DNA of 64,000 bases, taken from the NCBI RefSeq assembly GCF_029168315.1, contig NZ_JARGYD010000004.1, positions 434,001-498,000 on the forward strand. Direction: 5' to 3'. Positions 50,134 through 59,463 of this stretch are shown one piece after another. The position numbers were made by a program, and so were the translations under genes. The notes under the pieces are model-generated. The model ran no database searches. It had not been told where the DNA came from and was given only the letters and a program-made list of their open reading frames with translations. Source of the stretch: Psychromarinibacter halotolerans. GTDB lineage: Bacteria; Pseudomonadota; Alphaproteobacteria; Rhodobacterales; Rhodobacteraceae. The first letter of the stretch is position 1, and every line of letters starts with the position of its first letter.

Positions 50134-50601
50134 TCAGCCGACGAAATCCGCCTGAACCGCGCCGGTCAGACGCACCAGCAGGTCCGGCGCGATCGGGAAC
50201 AGGTGCCGGGGCGTGCCCGCCGCCGCCCACACCACGTCGAAATCAAGGAACCGGGGATCAAGCCACGCCCGGATCGGGTTCAGGTGTCCCACCGGCGACA
50301 CGCCCCCGATGGCGAACCCGGTTTGCGCCCGGATCAGCGTTGCGTCCGCCTTGCCCAGCGGTTCCCCCGCCAGCGCGCTGGCCTTGTCGCCGTCCACCCG
50401 GTTGCCGCCCGCGGTCAGGAACAGGACAGCCGCGTCGCTGTCCTCGGCGCGGAAGATGATCGACTTGGCGATCTGGTCAAGATGACAGCCGACCGCCTCC
50501 GCCGCCTCGGCGGCGGTGCGGGCCTTGTCCACCTCGCGGATGTCGATCGGGGCGCCTGCCGCTTCCAGTGCGGCGCGGACCCGCTTCAGGCTTTTGCTCA
50601 T
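50134..50601 (-). CDS. YbaK/EbsC-family aminoacyl-tRNA deacylase-like protein
   Basis: A 155-residue YbaK-domain protein, start at 50601 (MSKSLKRVRAAL). Such proteins hydrolyse mischarged Cys-tRNA-Pro or related substrates. Seen: AKSIIFRAEDSDAAVLFLTAGGNRVD with the conserved Lys, and IGGVSPVGH with the catalytic GxSPxG. An upstream in-frame ATG at 50688 is rejected because it overlaps the divergent SnoaL gene. The exact tRNA substrate is unknown. Confidence 0.88.
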   Translation of the reverse strand: MSKSLKRVRAALEAAGAPIDIREVDKARTAAEAAEAVGCHLDQIAKSIIFRAEDSDAAVLFLTAGGNRVDGDKASALAGEPLGKADATLIRAQTGFAIGGVSPVGHLNPIRAWLDPRFLDFDVVWAAAGTPRHLFPIAPDLLVRLTGAVQADFVG

Positions 50602-50665
50602 TCCTGCCTCCGGTGCTTTGGCGGAGCACTTTACGCGCGACGCTCCGGGGTGCAACCTGCGGCTC

Positions 50666-51040
50666 ATGACGGACACCGCCTTCTTCACCGACCTTGAAAC
50701 CCGCGTCTGGCAGGCGCTGGTCGATGGCGACGCCGCTGCCGACGCCGCCTTGCTGGCCGACGATTTCCTTGGCGTCTACTCCACCGGCTTTTACGGTCGT
50801 GACGGCCATGTCGACCAACTGTCGAGCGGCCCGACCGTCGCCGACTTCGCGCTGTCGCAGGCGCGCACCGTGGCTTTGGGCGAGGGCAGGGTGCTGCTGG
50901 CCTACCGCGCTGATTATCGCCGCACCGGCGCGACCGTGCCCGAGGCGATGTACGTCTCGTCGATCTGGGAACGGCGCGGCGACGCTTGGCTGAACACCTT
51001 CAGTCAGGACAGCAACGCCGCCGACCCGGCACCGGTCTAA
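50666..51040 (+). CDS. SnoaL/NTF2-like protein (DUF4440 type)
   Basis: A 124-residue protein from ATG 50666 (MTDTAFFTDLETRVWQAL). The pattern of a helix, DAALLADDFLGVYSTGFYGRDGHV, and a curved sheet ending in SSIWERRGDAWLNTFSQDS fits the NTF2-like fold used by ketosteroid isomerase relatives and stress proteins. No catalytic residues can be assigned. Divergent from ybaK by 64 bases, and 50 bases before glnE. Confidence 0.8.
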   Translation: MTDTAFFTDLETRVWQALVDGDAAADAALLADDFLGVYSTGFYGRDGHVDQLSSGPTVADFALSQARTVALGEGRVLLAYRADYRRTGATVPEAMYVSSIWERRGDAWLNTFSQDSNAADPAPV

Positions 51041-51090
51041 GGGCGCCAAGCCGTCTTGACCCGGCCCGCGCCGCGCCTCAGGTATCGCAC

Positions 51091-53892
51091 ATGAGTTTCG
51101 CAAGCCGCCTGACCCGAACCCCGCGCCCTTTCGAGCCCGACCGCGCCCGCGAGGCCGAGGCGCTGCTGCCCGACCTTGCCCCCGAACTGAAGGCTTTGCT
51201 GGCCGGGACCGCTGGATGCAGCCCCTATCTTGGCGGCCTGATCGGCAAGGAACGCGCATGGCTGGAACAGGCCCTGTCCGGCAGCCCCGAAGACGCGCTG
51301 GCCGTGATCCTGTCCGATGCCGCCGCGCTGTCCGACGCCGAGGTCGGCCCCGGACTGCGGCGGGGCAAGCGCCGCGTCGCCCTGTTGGCGGCGCTGGCCG
51401 ATCTGGGCGGCGTCTGGCCGCTGGAACGGGTGACTGGCGCGCTGACCGATTATGCCGACCTTGCCACCGACCGCGCCCTGAAAGCCGCCGTCGCCCGGCA
51501 GATCGCCCGCAAGAAACTTCCCGGCGCCACCGAAGACGACATCGCCACGGCAGGCGGCGTGGTCGCGCTGGCGATGGGCAAGATGGGCGCGCACGAGCTG
51601 AACTATTCCTCGGACATCGACCTGATCGTCCTGTTCGACGGCGACCGCTACGGCGACGCCGACTATCACGAGGCGCGCTCGGCGCTGGTGCGCGCCACCC
51701 GCGACATGGCGCAGACCCTGTCCGAGATCACCGCCGAGGGCTACGTGTTCCGCACAGACCTGCGGCTGCGCCCGGATGCCAGCGTGACGCCGGTCTGCCT
51801 GTCGATGGACGCGGCCGAAACCTATTACGAAAGCGTGGGCCGGACGTGGGAACGCGCGGCCTACGTCAAGGCACGCCCCTGCGCCGGCGACATCGCGGCG
51901 GGCGACGCATTCCTCGGGCGGCTGACCCCCTTCGTCTGGCGCAAGCACCTCGACTTCGCGGCGATCCAGGACGCGCACGACATGCGCCTGCGTATCCGCG
52001 CGCACAAGGGGCTGCACGGGCCGATCACGCTGGAAGGCCACAACATGAAGCTCGGGCGCGGCGGCATCCGCGAGATCGAGTTCTTCACCCAGACCCGCCA
52101 GATCATCGCGGGCGGACGCGACCCGTCGCTGCGGGTGCGCGGCACGGTCGAGGGGCTGGCGCGGCTGACCGACAAGGGCTGGGTCCCCGAAGACGCGCGC
52201 GACACGCTGACCGACTGCTACCGCTTCCACCGCGAGGTCGAACACCGGGTGCAGATGATCGCCGACGCCCAGACCCACAACCTGCCCGGCGACGCCGAGG
52301 GCTTCGACCGGCTCGCCGCCTTCATGGATCGCGACACCGCCGACCTGCGCGCTGAACTGCACGACCGTCTATCCACCGTGCACGACCTGACCGAAGGCTT
52401 CTTCGCCCCGCAGGCGGCGGGCGACGCCCCAGACATGGGAGAGGGCGCACAAGAGATCGTCGACCGCTGGCGCAGCTACCCGGCGCTGCGGTCGGCCCGC
52501 GCGCAGGAAATTTTCGAGCGGCTGAAGCCCGACCTTCTGTCCGGCCTGTCCAAGGCCGACCGCCCGCGCGAGGCGCTGGAACAGTTCGACGGTTTTCTCC
52601 GCGGGCTGCCCGCCGGGGTGCAGGTCTTTGCCTTGTTCGAGGCGAACCCGCAGCTGATCGACTTGATCGTCGACATCGCCGCCACCGCGCCGGGGCTGGC
52701 GCACTACCTCGGGCGCAACGCGCAGGTGTTCGACGCGGTGATCGGAGGCGCCTTCTTCGCGGCATGGCCGGGGGTGGACGCGCTGACCGACGGGCTCGCG
52801 GCGGCGCTGGCGGCAGAGGACGACTATGAACGCAAGCTCGACGCGGCGCGGCGCTGGCAGAAGGAATGGCGCTTCCGCATCGGGGTGCATCACCTGCGCG
52901 GGGTGATCGACGCGGACGAGGCCGGGCGCCAGTACGCCGACCTCGCCGAGGCGGTGCTGCGCGCGCTTCAGGGGCCGGTGACGGCCGAGTTCGCGCGCAA
53001 GCACGGGGCGGCACCGGGCCGGGGTGCTGCGCTTGTGGGCATGGGCTCGCTGGGCGCGCGGCAGCTGTCGGTGACCTCCGATCTGGACGTGATCGTGATC
53101 TACGACCCGCTTGACCAGGACGCGTCCGACGGCCCGCGCCCCCTGACCGCGCCGACCTATTTCGCCCGGCTGACGCAGGCCTTCGTCACCGCCCTGACCG
53201 CCCCCACCGCCGAGGGGACGCTGTACGAGGTCGACATGCGCCTGCGCCCGTCGGGGCGGCAAGGGCCGGTCGCGACGTCGCTCGAAGGGTTCCGCCGCTA
53301 CCAGCAGACCGAGGCGTGGACATGGGAGCACATGGCGCTGACCCGCGCCCGTGTCCTGTTGGGCAACGCCACCCTGCGGTCCGAGATCGAGACATTCCGC
53401 ACCGACCTGCTGGAAGAAAAGCACCCGCCCGCGAAAGTGCTGGAAGACGTGGCCGAGATGCGCCGCCGTCTGGCCGAGGCACACCCCGCCGAAGGCCCCT
53501 TCGCCACCAAGCGCGGCCACGGGCGGATGCAGGACATCGACCTTCTGGCGCAGGCATCCGCACTGTTGTCCGGCAGCCCGGCCCGCACCACGCCGGATCA
53601 GCTTGCCGCCGGGCCCGGGATCGGCTGGTTGACCCCCGGCGAGGTCGAGGTCCTGACCCGTGCCCACGGTCTGTTCTGGCGGGTGCAGGCCGCGTCGCGT
53701 CTGCTGACGGGCGCGCAGCTGAAGGTCGAGGAACTGGGCGAGGGCGCGCAGGGCTTCCTGCTGCGGCAGGCGGGGGCTGAAAGCATCGACGCCCTCGCGG
53801 CGGAACTCGCCGACTGCGCCGACGCGGCGGACCGGATCATCGGGGACGCCCTTGGACGCCTCCCGACCGGATCGGCTGAGCCCGCGCCATGA
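51091..53892 (+). CDS. glnE: Glutamine synthetase adenylyltransferase/deadenylylase
   Basis: Bifunctional regulator that adenylylates and deadenylylates GlnA in response to PII and glutamine. The 933-residue protein has two nucleotidyltransferase halves: MGAHELNYSSDIDLIVLFDGD in the N-terminal (deadenylylase) half and GSLGARQLSVTSDLDVIVIYD in the C-terminal (adenylylase) half, each with paired Asp ligands. Length and order are normal. The start at 51091 (MSFASRLTRTP) is chosen over a longer in-frame reading that runs back through the SnoaL gene. Confidence 0.95.
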   Translation: MSFASRLTRTPRPFEPDRAREAEALLPDLAPELKALLAGTAGCSPYLGGLIGKERAWLEQALSGSPEDALAVILSDAAALSDAEVGPGLRRGKRRVALLAALADLGGVWPLERVTGALTDYADLATDRALKAAVARQIARKKLPGATEDDIATAGGVVALAMGKMGAHELNYSSDIDLIVLFDGDRYGDADYHEARSALVRATRDMAQTLSEITAEGYVFRTDLRLRPDASVTPVCLSMDAAETYYESVGRTWERAAYVKARPCAGDIAAGDAFLGRLTPFVWRKHLDFAAIQDAHDMRLRIRAHKGLHGPITLEGHNMKLGRGGIREIEFFTQTRQIIAGGRDPSLRVRGTVEGLARLTDKGWVPEDARDTLTDCYRFHREVEHRVQMIADAQTHNLPGDAEGFDRLAAFMDRDTADLRAELHDRLSTVHDLTEGFFAPQAAGDAPDMGEGAQEIVDRWRSYPALRSARAQEIFERLKPDLLSGLSKADRPREALEQFDGFLRGLPAGVQVFALFEANPQLIDLIVDIAATAPGLAHYLGRNAQVFDAVIGGAFFAAWPGVDALTDGLAAALAAEDDYERKLDAARRWQKEWRFRIGVHHLRGVIDADEAGRQYADLAEAVLRALQGPVTAEFARKHGAAPGRGAALVGMGSLGARQLSVTSDLDVIVIYDPLDQDASDGPRPLTAPTYFARLTQAFVTALTAPTAEGTLYEVDMRLRPSGRQGPVATSLEGFRRYQQTEAWTWEHMALTRARVLLGNATLRSEIETFRTDLLEEKHPPAKVLEDVAEMRRRLAEAHPAEGPFATKRGHGRMQDIDLLAQASALLSGSPARTTPDQLAAGPGIGWLTPGEVEVLTRAHGLFWRVQAASRLLTGAQLKVEELGEGAQGFLLRQAGAESIDALAAELADCADAADRIIGDALGRLPTGSAEPAP

Positions 53893-54173
53893 CCGCGCCC
53901 GATCTCGATCCGGCCGGGCTGATCCGCGAATCCTACCGGATCGCGGGCATCACCGCCCCCGAATGCCGTGCGATCTTCATGGACTGGGCGCTCCGGCTGC
54001 CCGACCGCACCGATGTCGCGGCAGCGGCGGCCGAGATGCTGAAACGGTACGGCGAACCCGGTCACCCGATGACCGCCATCCTGTCAGAGGCGCTCGGCCC
54101 CGGGGACGGCCCCGGTCACAGTCCCGGTCATAGGCCCCGCCGCCGCGGCGGCGCCCTCGGCCGCCGGCGCTGA
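53889..54173 (+). CDS. Hypothetical small protein coupled to glnE
   Basis: A 94-residue protein whose ATG overlaps the glnE stop by 4 bases (ATGA). The first ~65 residues look like a compact helical domain (LIRESYRIAGITAPECRAIFMDWALRL; VAAAAAEMLKRYGE); the end is Gly/Pro/Arg-rich and probably disordered. No family recognised. Coupling to glnE suggests a link to nitrogen control, which is inference. Confidence 0.65.
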   Translation: MTAPDLDPAGLIRESYRIAGITAPECRAIFMDWALRLPDRTDVAAAAAEMLKRYGEPGHPMTAILSEALGPGDGPGHSPGHRPRRRGGALGRRR

Positions 54174-54179
54174 CCGCGT

Positions 54180-54236
54180 CTTCTTCTCTTCCAAAATACC
54201 TCGGGGGAGCCGCGCAGCGGCGGGGGCAGCGCCCCC
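54180..54236 (-). repeat. Dispersed hairpin element, copy A
   Basis: Read on the minus strand: GGGGGCGCTGCCCCC hairpin (54222-54236), a CCGC/GCGG hairpin, then the tail CTCCCCCGAGGTATTTTGGA and AGAGAAGAAG (54180-54209). The 30-base tail matches the element at 63561-63590 at 28 of 30 positions. It lies just after the stop of the minus-strand gene at 54240, between convergent genes, so it may act as a terminator. Confidence 0.75.
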
Positions 54237-54239
54237 AAT

Positions 54240-54491
54240 TCACCGCTTCCGCGTCCGCCGCGCCGCCAGCCATGCCCGAAAATCGGCGACGTCCACCGCC
54301 GCCACTGCGATGCCCAACGGCAGCATCCACAACCCAAGGACCGGAAGGAAGGCGAACACACCGCCGATCATCAGCAGCAGGCCGACCACCAGCCGCATCC
54401 CCGGCGGCAGATGGCGGCGCGCCCACCGCTGGCCGCGCAGCACGATGGCCCGTGCCATGCGCAGCGCCCGCCTCAGTCTTTCGCGGATCAT
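54240..54491 (-). CDS. Small membrane protein (PGPGW-like)
   Basis: An 83-residue protein starting at 54491, whose ATG overlaps the preceding stop codon (ATGA). Basic N-terminus (MIRERLRRALRMARAIVLRGQRWARRHLPPG), two close hydrophobic segments (LVVGLLLMIGGVFAFLPVLG and LWMLPLGIAVAAVDVADF) and a basic tail. The P-x-G turn between helices recalls PGPGW-type small membrane proteins. Function unknown. Last gene of the three-gene minus operon. Confidence 0.68.
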   Translation of the reverse strand: MIRERLRRALRMARAIVLRGQRWARRHLPPGMRLVVGLLLMIGGVFAFLPVLGLWMLPLGIAVAAVDVADFRAWLAARRTRKR

Positions 54492-54934
54492 CTGTAGTCC
54501 TGCGGTTTCAATCCTGTCTCGTCCGCAAGCTGGGTCTCGGCGCCGGGGACGATGTCGGTGTTCTGTGCGGTGACGCAACGCCAGCCCTCGGCGGTTCGTT
54601 GCATTACGAAGCAGATAATCGTGCTCCGCCGCCCGGCGGCGCCCCCGCCAGGGCGGCGTTGCCCGGTCAGCAGGAACCGGCAGTGCACCACCGCCACGTT
54701 GTCGCCCAGCCGCCGCAGTTTCACCCGCCCCGGCACCAGCCGGCTGTCCGCGAAGAACGATCCCAGCGCATAGCCGTGCGCCGCCTCGATGGCGGGGCGG
54801 TCCTCCCACCAGATGCCGACCACGTTCACGAAATCCGCGTCTTCGGCGAACAGAGCCGCCAGCGCACCCGCGTCGCGGGCCATCCACGCGCGGGCAAAGG
54901 CCGCCGGCATGTCCTCCGGCGACGTCAGGCTCAC
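54488..54934 (-). CDS. SgcJ/EcaC-type SnoaL-like protein
   Basis: A 148-residue NTF2-like protein. A GTG at 54934 overlaps the upstream stop codon (GTGA), which decides the start. Seen: AFARAWMARDAGALAALFAEDADFVNVVGIWWEDRPAIEAAH and a sheet ending in VTAQNTDIVPG, as in SgcJ/EcaC-family proteins. The family includes calcium/calmodulin-kinase association-like domains and isomerases; no activity can be named. Coupled on both sides to its operon neighbours. Confidence 0.8.
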   Translation of the reverse strand: MSLTSPEDMPAAFARAWMARDAGALAALFAEDADFVNVVGIWWEDRPAIEAAHGYALGSFFADSRLVPGRVKLRRLGDNVAVVHCRFLLTGQRRPGGGAAGRRSTIICFVMQRTAEGWRCVTAQNTDIVPGAETQLADETGLKPQDYR

Positions 54935-56304
54935 CTTGGTTTCACCATCTTGCCGGGGTTCAGGATGTTCTGCGGATCCATCGCCTGTTTCAGCGTGCCC
55001 ATCACGTCCCAGGCCTCGCCGTGTTCCTCGGCCATGTAGTCCAGCTTGCCGGCCCCGATCCCGTGCTCCCCGGTTGAGGTGCCGCCCAGCCGCAGCGCGC
55101 GTTCCACCATGCGGTGCGCGATGGCCTTCGCCTCGGCGTGCTCTTTCGGATCGTCCTCCATGAACAGCAGGATGCAGTGAAAATTGCCGTCGCCGACGTG
55201 CCCCACGATGGGGCCGGGGATCGAGGCGGCGGCGACGTCGGCGCGGGTTTCTTCGACCGCTTCCGCCAGCTTCGAGATCGGCACGCAGATGTCGGTGACG
55301 ATCGCGCGGGCGCCGGGACGCGAGGCAAGGCAGGCGAAATGCGCGTTGTGCCGCATCGTCCACAGCGCCTTGCGGTCCTCGGGCTGGGTCGCCCACTCAA
55401 AGCCGGTGGCGCCGAAGTCGTCGGCAATCTCGCGGAACCGTTCGGCATCCTCGGCCACGCCCTGTTCCGAGCCGTGGAATTCCACCATCAGGTGCGGCGT
55501 CTCTGGCAGGGTGGACCCGGCATAGGCGTTGAACGCCGCCGCGACGGCGGGATCGACGAACTCGATCCGTGCCATCGGGATGCCCATCTGGATCGTCGCG
55601 ATCACCGCGTTCACCGCCGCTTCCATGTCGTCGAAGGAACAGACGGCCGAGGACACCGCCTCGGGCTGGCCGTGCAGCTTCACCGTCATCTCGGTGACCA
55701 AGCCCAGCGTGCCTTCCGAGCCGACCATCAGCCCGGTCAGGTCGTAGCCCGCCGACGATTTCCGCGCCCGCGTTCCGGTGCGAATGATGCGGCCGTCGGC
55801 CAGCACGACCTCCATCGCCAGCACGTTGTCGCGCATCGTGCCATAGCGCACGGCGGTGGTGCCCGACGCACGGGTCATCGCCATGCCGCCCAGCGTCGCA
55901 TTGGCGCCCGGATCGACCGAAAAGAACAGCCCCGTCGCGCGCAGTTCGACGTTCAGATCCTCGCGCGTGACACCGGGCTGAACGACCGCGTCCATGTCTT
56001 CCTGATTGACCTTCAGAACCTTGTTCATCCGAGCAAAATCGACCGACACCCCGCCGGTCAGCGCCAGCGCGTGACCCTCCAGCGAGGTGCCGACGCCCCA
56101 CGGCACCACCGGACAGCCGTGGCGGGCGCAGATCTTCACGATCTCGGCCACTTCCTCGGCCGTCTCGGGATAGGCCACCGCATCGGGCGGGGTCAGCGGG
56201 AAGTGCGACTCCGAGCGCCCGTGCAGGTCCAGATCGGACTTGGATCGGCTAAGCCGATTGCCTAGTAAGGTGGCCAACTCATCCACAGCCGCCGCGTTAC
56301 GCAT
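54931..56304 (-). CDS. FAD-linked D-lactate/D-2-hydroxyacid dehydrogenase (GlcD/DLD-like)
   Basis: A flavoprotein of about 457 residues: PCMH-type FAD domain with CPVVPWGVGTSLEGHALALTGGVSVDF, GATLGG-like NATLGGMAMTRASGTTAVRYGTM, and GSEGTLGLVTEMTVKL; then a FAD-oxidase C-terminal domain with GHVGDGNFHC and GTSTGEHGIGAGK. Resembles cytochrome-linked D-lactate dehydrogenase. Start: ATG 56304 with GGGGA six bases upstream; ATG 56325 also possible. It is divergent from the ClC gene, whose start is only 53 bases away. Confidence 0.87.
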   Translation of the reverse strand: MRNAAAVDELATLLGNRLSRSKSDLDLHGRSESHFPLTPPDAVAYPETAEEVAEIVKICARHGCPVVPWGVGTSLEGHALALTGGVSVDFARMNKVLKVNQEDMDAVVQPGVTREDLNVELRATGLFFSVDPGANATLGGMAMTRASGTTAVRYGTMRDNVLAMEVVLADGRIIRTGTRARKSSAGYDLTGLMVGSEGTLGLVTEMTVKLHGQPEAVSSAVCSFDDMEAAVNAVIATIQMGIPMARIEFVDPAVAAAFNAYAGSTLPETPHLMVEFHGSEQGVAEDAERFREIADDFGATGFEWATQPEDRKALWTMRHNAHFACLASRPGARAIVTDICVPISKLAEAVEETRADVAAASIPGPIVGHVGDGNFHCILLFMEDDPKEHAEAKAIAHRMVERALRLGGTSTGEHGIGAGKLDYMAEEHGEAWDVMGTLKQAMDPQNILNPGKMVKPR

Positions 56305-56357
56305 AATAAATCCCCGGTCTCCCATTTGACCGGCCCTAGATAAAGGAAGTTGGACCG

Positions 56358-58109
56358 TTGCGGAACCGCTCAACGCCCCAAAATCCGCAGGGTTCGGCGG
56401 GCGGACGGGAAAGCGCCGAAGCCGAAGCCGACAGCGCGCCCTGGCTGGCGACACGGCTTGCCGCGTTGCGCGACAGCCTCCGCGAGACGGGCCGGGTCCT
56501 GCGCGAGAAGGGGCCGGGGCAGGTTCAATTCTGGTTCATCGCGCTCGTTCTGGGCACCGCGGCCGGGTTGGTGGCGATGGTGTTCCGGCTGGCGATCACC
56601 GCGCTGCAGTCGGCGCTGTACGGCACCGACGATACGCTGCACATCCACACCTTCGCCCAGACCCTGCCGTGGTACTGGATCGTCCTGATCCCGATTGCGG
56701 GCGGGCTTGTCGTCGGGCTGCTGCTGGACCGCTTCACCCGCGACGCCCGGGTCCGGTCGGTGTCCGACGTGATCCAGGGCGCGGCGCTGAACGACGGGCG
56801 GGTCGAGGTGAAAGAGGGGCTGGTTTCCGCCATCGCCTCGTGGATCACGCTGTCGTCGGGCGGCTCGTCAGGCCGGGAAGGGCCGGTGGTCCACTTGGCC
56901 GGGGTGCTGTCCACGTGGGTGTCGAACCGGATCGCGGCGGACGGTGTGACCGGACGCGACCTGCTTGGCTGTGCCGTCGCGGCGGCGGTCTCGGCCTCGT
57001 TCAACGCACCGATCGCCGGGGCGCTGTTCGCGATGGAGGTCATCCTGCGCCACTTCGCGGTGAACGCCTTCGCGCCCATCGTCATCGCCTCGGTCGCCGG
57101 AACGGTGGTCAGCCGACTGGCCTTCGGCGATGTCACGGAATTCAGCCTGTCCACCAACACCGCGCTGGAATTCTACGTCGAGCTTCCCGCCTACCTGATC
57201 CTCGGCCTGCTGTGCGGGCTGGTCGCGGTGACGCTGATGCGGACGATCTTCTGGGCCGATGGCTTCGGTACGGCGATCCAGCAGCGCATCCGCCTGCCGC
57301 GCGCCCTGCGCCCGGCGCTGGCGGGCGGGCTGCTGGGCGGCATCGCCTGCTTCTTCCCGCATATCATCGGCGTTGGATACGAGACGACGACCGCCGCGCT
57401 GACCGGGCAGCTTCTGCTGTGGGAGGCGGTGGTCTTCGCGGTCATCAAGACGGCGGCTGTCGCGGTCACGATGGCGGGGCGGATGGGGGGCGGCATGTTC
57501 TCGCCCTCGCTGATGCTGGGGGCGCTGACCGGGCTGGCCTTCGGGCTGATCGCCACCGGGATCTTCCCGGACGTGTCAGGGTCGGAAACGGTCTATGCGC
57601 TGGCGGGGATGGGCGCGGTGGCGGCGGCAGTGCTGGGCGCGCCGATCTCGACCACGCTGATCGTGTTCGAACTGACGGGCGACTGGCAGACCGGCCTTGC
57701 GGTGATGGTCGCGGTGTCGATGTCCACCGCGCTGGCCAGCCGCATCGTGCAGCGGTCGTTCTTCCTGACCCAGCTGCACCGTCGGAACATCCACCTTGCC
57801 GCCGGCCCGCAAGCCTATCTTCTGTCGATGGTTCGGGTGGCCAGCCTGACCCGCGACACGACGGAAAAAGGCCCGGCGACGGAACAGGCGTGCTGGCAGT
57901 TGATCGAGCAGGGGATCTATGTCGACGGCGCCGCGACGCTGGCCAGCGCGATGCCGGTGTTCGACAAGGGCGGCGTCGCGTTCCTGCCGGTGGTCACGCT
58001 GTGGTCTGACGGCCGCCCGCCCGAGCTGTTGGGCGCGCTGCACCACCTTGATGCGCTGAAGGCGTACAACTCGGCGCTGGCCGCTACCGCCGCCGAGGAA
58101 CACAGGTAG
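56358..58109 (+). CDS. ClC-family chloride channel or H+/Cl- exchanger
   Basis: A 583-residue ClC protein. Seen: the GSSGREGPVVH filter segment with the gating Glu, and GGGMFSPSLMLGA near the second filter segment. About ten membrane helices, a hydrophilic ~45-residue N-terminus, and a C-terminal soluble region of about 100 residues that looks like a reduced CBS-type domain. The start is a TTG at 56358 with GGAAG upstream; no ATG or GTG occurs before the first helix that would fit better. Exchanger versus channel cannot be decided. Confidence 0.87.
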   Translation: MRNRSTPQNPQGSAGGRESAEAEADSAPWLATRLAALRDSLRETGRVLREKGPGQVQFWFIALVLGTAAGLVAMVFRLAITALQSALYGTDDTLHIHTFAQTLPWYWIVLIPIAGGLVVGLLLDRFTRDARVRSVSDVIQGAALNDGRVEVKEGLVSAIASWITLSSGGSSGREGPVVHLAGVLSTWVSNRIAADGVTGRDLLGCAVAAAVSASFNAPIAGALFAMEVILRHFAVNAFAPIVIASVAGTVVSRLAFGDVTEFSLSTNTALEFYVELPAYLILGLLCGLVAVTLMRTIFWADGFGTAIQQRIRLPRALRPALAGGLLGGIACFFPHIIGVGYETTTAALTGQLLLWEAVVFAVIKTAAVAVTMAGRMGGGMFSPSLMLGALTGLAFGLIATGIFPDVSGSETVYALAGMGAVAAAVLGAPISTTLIVFELTGDWQTGLAVMVAVSMSTALASRIVQRSFFLTQLHRRNIHLAAGPQAYLLSMVRVASLTRDTTEKGPATEQACWQLIEQGIYVDGAATLASAMPVFDKGGVAFLPVVTLWSDGRPPELLGALHHLDALKAYNSALAATAAEEHR

Positions 58110-58185
58110 GCCGCGGACGGCCAACCGCCCCCGTGGGACGGACCCACAGAGGCGGCAGACGCGATTGGCGGTGTCACGAAAGGGG

Positions 58186-58812
58186 TCAGAACCCCGAGTA
58201 GTTCGCGGGCACGCTCATCTCGGCGCGGATCGCGCGGGCAAGGTGGTCGACGATGCGCAACTTCTGGGTGCGGCCCGTCGCCTCGGCATTCGCCGCATCC
58301 GCGCCTTTCAGCGAGCGGAAGTTCAGCGATACGGGGTGCGGCGCCATCAGTTCGGCCCCGGTCCGGGCATCCCGCACCATCATGACCAGCTCGATCTCGT
58401 GCCAGCCGCCGACGGTGTAATAGGTCTTGGGCGTTACCGCGTGGAACCGCTGAACCACCACGTCGATCACGACGGCGCGGCCACTGTTCATCGCGTGTGT
58501 ACCGGCGGCAAAGCCGGCTTTCACCAAGGCGGCGACCTGTTCGTACCGGTCCCCCAGCGGGTCGCCGTGCCAGACGATGTCGGCCACGGGCTTGTAGGTG
58601 TTCTTTTCACTGACCTTGAGCGAGCGCGGGACCTGCACGTTGATCTGCGCGATGTCGAACCGCGGCAGCGCGCTGGCGGCCACCGACGGCGGCTCGATCA
58701 TGGTTTCGGACATCAGTCCGCGGGTCACGCTTTCCTGCGCGCAGGCAGACAGGCTTAACACGGCGCCAAGCGCCAGAACGATACGCGGGTTACGAAGTGC
58801 GGCGAGTATCAT
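58186..58812 (-). CDS. Putative lipoprotein, conserved hypothetical
   Basis: A 208-residue protein, start at 58812 with a strong GGAGG six bases upstream. Lipobox LSAC (Cys24) after the signal segment RIVLALGAVLSLS. The body is beta-rich with FDIAQINVQVPRSLKVSE, ADIVWHGDPLGDRYEQVAALVKAGF, AVVIDVVVQRFHAVTPK and LVMMVRDARTGAELM; it may correspond to a DUF6778-like family, but I am not certain. Outer-membrane or periplasmic location is likely. Confidence 0.75.
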   Translation of the reverse strand: MILAALRNPRIVLALGAVLSLSACAQESVTRGLMSETMIEPPSVAASALPRFDIAQINVQVPRSLKVSEKNTYKPVADIVWHGDPLGDRYEQVAALVKAGFAAGTHAMNSGRAVVIDVVVQRFHAVTPKTYYTVGGWHEIELVMMVRDARTGAELMAPHPVSLNFRSLKGADAANAEATGRTQKLRIVDHLARAIRAEMSVPANYSGF

Positions 58813-58879
58813 CTTCCACCTCCTTGGCCGGAATGGCCGTCCTCTGACGGGACCGGACATTGTTAACCAAGTGAGGCCA

Positions 58880-58912
58880 AAAAAAGAAAATCCCGGAGCC
58901 TTTCCGGGATTT
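58880..58912 (-). terminator. Intrinsic terminator on the minus strand
   Basis: On the minus strand: AAATCCCGGA / TCCGGGATTT, a perfect 10-bp stem (58888-58897 with 58903-58912) with a 5-base loop, followed by TTC and a run of T (58880-58887). It lies about 125 bases after the 50-residue gene at 59037-59189 and before the lipoprotein gene, so it ends the former transcript. Confidence 0.85.
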
Positions 58913-59036
58913 GGGGACAACCATAGGGTGTATTTCGTTAACGAAACCCGCTGGTTACGGGGCCGGCGGCAAGGAAGGTCAACGCCGCGGGCCCGTCGGG
59001 CCGCCGAAAGTTCGGCGACCTTGCATCATCCGTGGA

Positions 59037-59189
59037 TCAGATGGTGCCGCGTTCGGTGCGCTTGAAGCCACCGCGGATCCAGCTGCCCATCTGGCGGAAG
59101 CCGCTGGCCATCGCCTGCGCTTGCATCCGGCGTGCTTCGCGTTCGATTTCCACGAAGTCGATGCGGCCCTGATCGTCGTACTTGCTCAT
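59037..59189 (-). CDS. Very small conserved-type protein (50 residues)
   Basis: A 50-residue protein from ATG 59189, with a GGAAACGG ribosome site upstream. Sequence MSKYDDQGRIDFVEIEREARR is followed by MQAQAMASGFRQMGSWIRGGFKR, an amphipathic helix rich in Arg, Met and Gln. It resembles the small RSP_7527-type proteins of Rhodobacterales (EIER-A-R-x-A motif), whose function is unknown. It has its own terminator at 58880-58912, which supports it as a real gene. Confidence 0.68.
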   Translation of the reverse strand: MSKYDDQGRIDFVEIEREARRMQAQAMASGFRQMGSWIRGGFKRTERGTI

Positions 59190-59463
59190 CTTACCGTTTC
59201 CTGTGCTCGGTTTCGGGGCATTTCCGGCCGAATGCTGGGGCGGCCCCTGTTTTCCCTTGGTCCACAACCTAAGTCGCCCGACATTGAAGTTGCACAGACA
59301 ATGCGGAATTTCCGCCATGCGCATGCTGCAACGCAGAATGGGCGGGCGTCAGGGTCGCCGCACGACGCGGCGCCAACCTTGTTAGCGGTAACAAGACCTG
59401 ATAGCCTTTCGCCGAGCCCGGAACCGGCCGTGCCGCGCGGCCATAGACAGGACGAACCCAGCC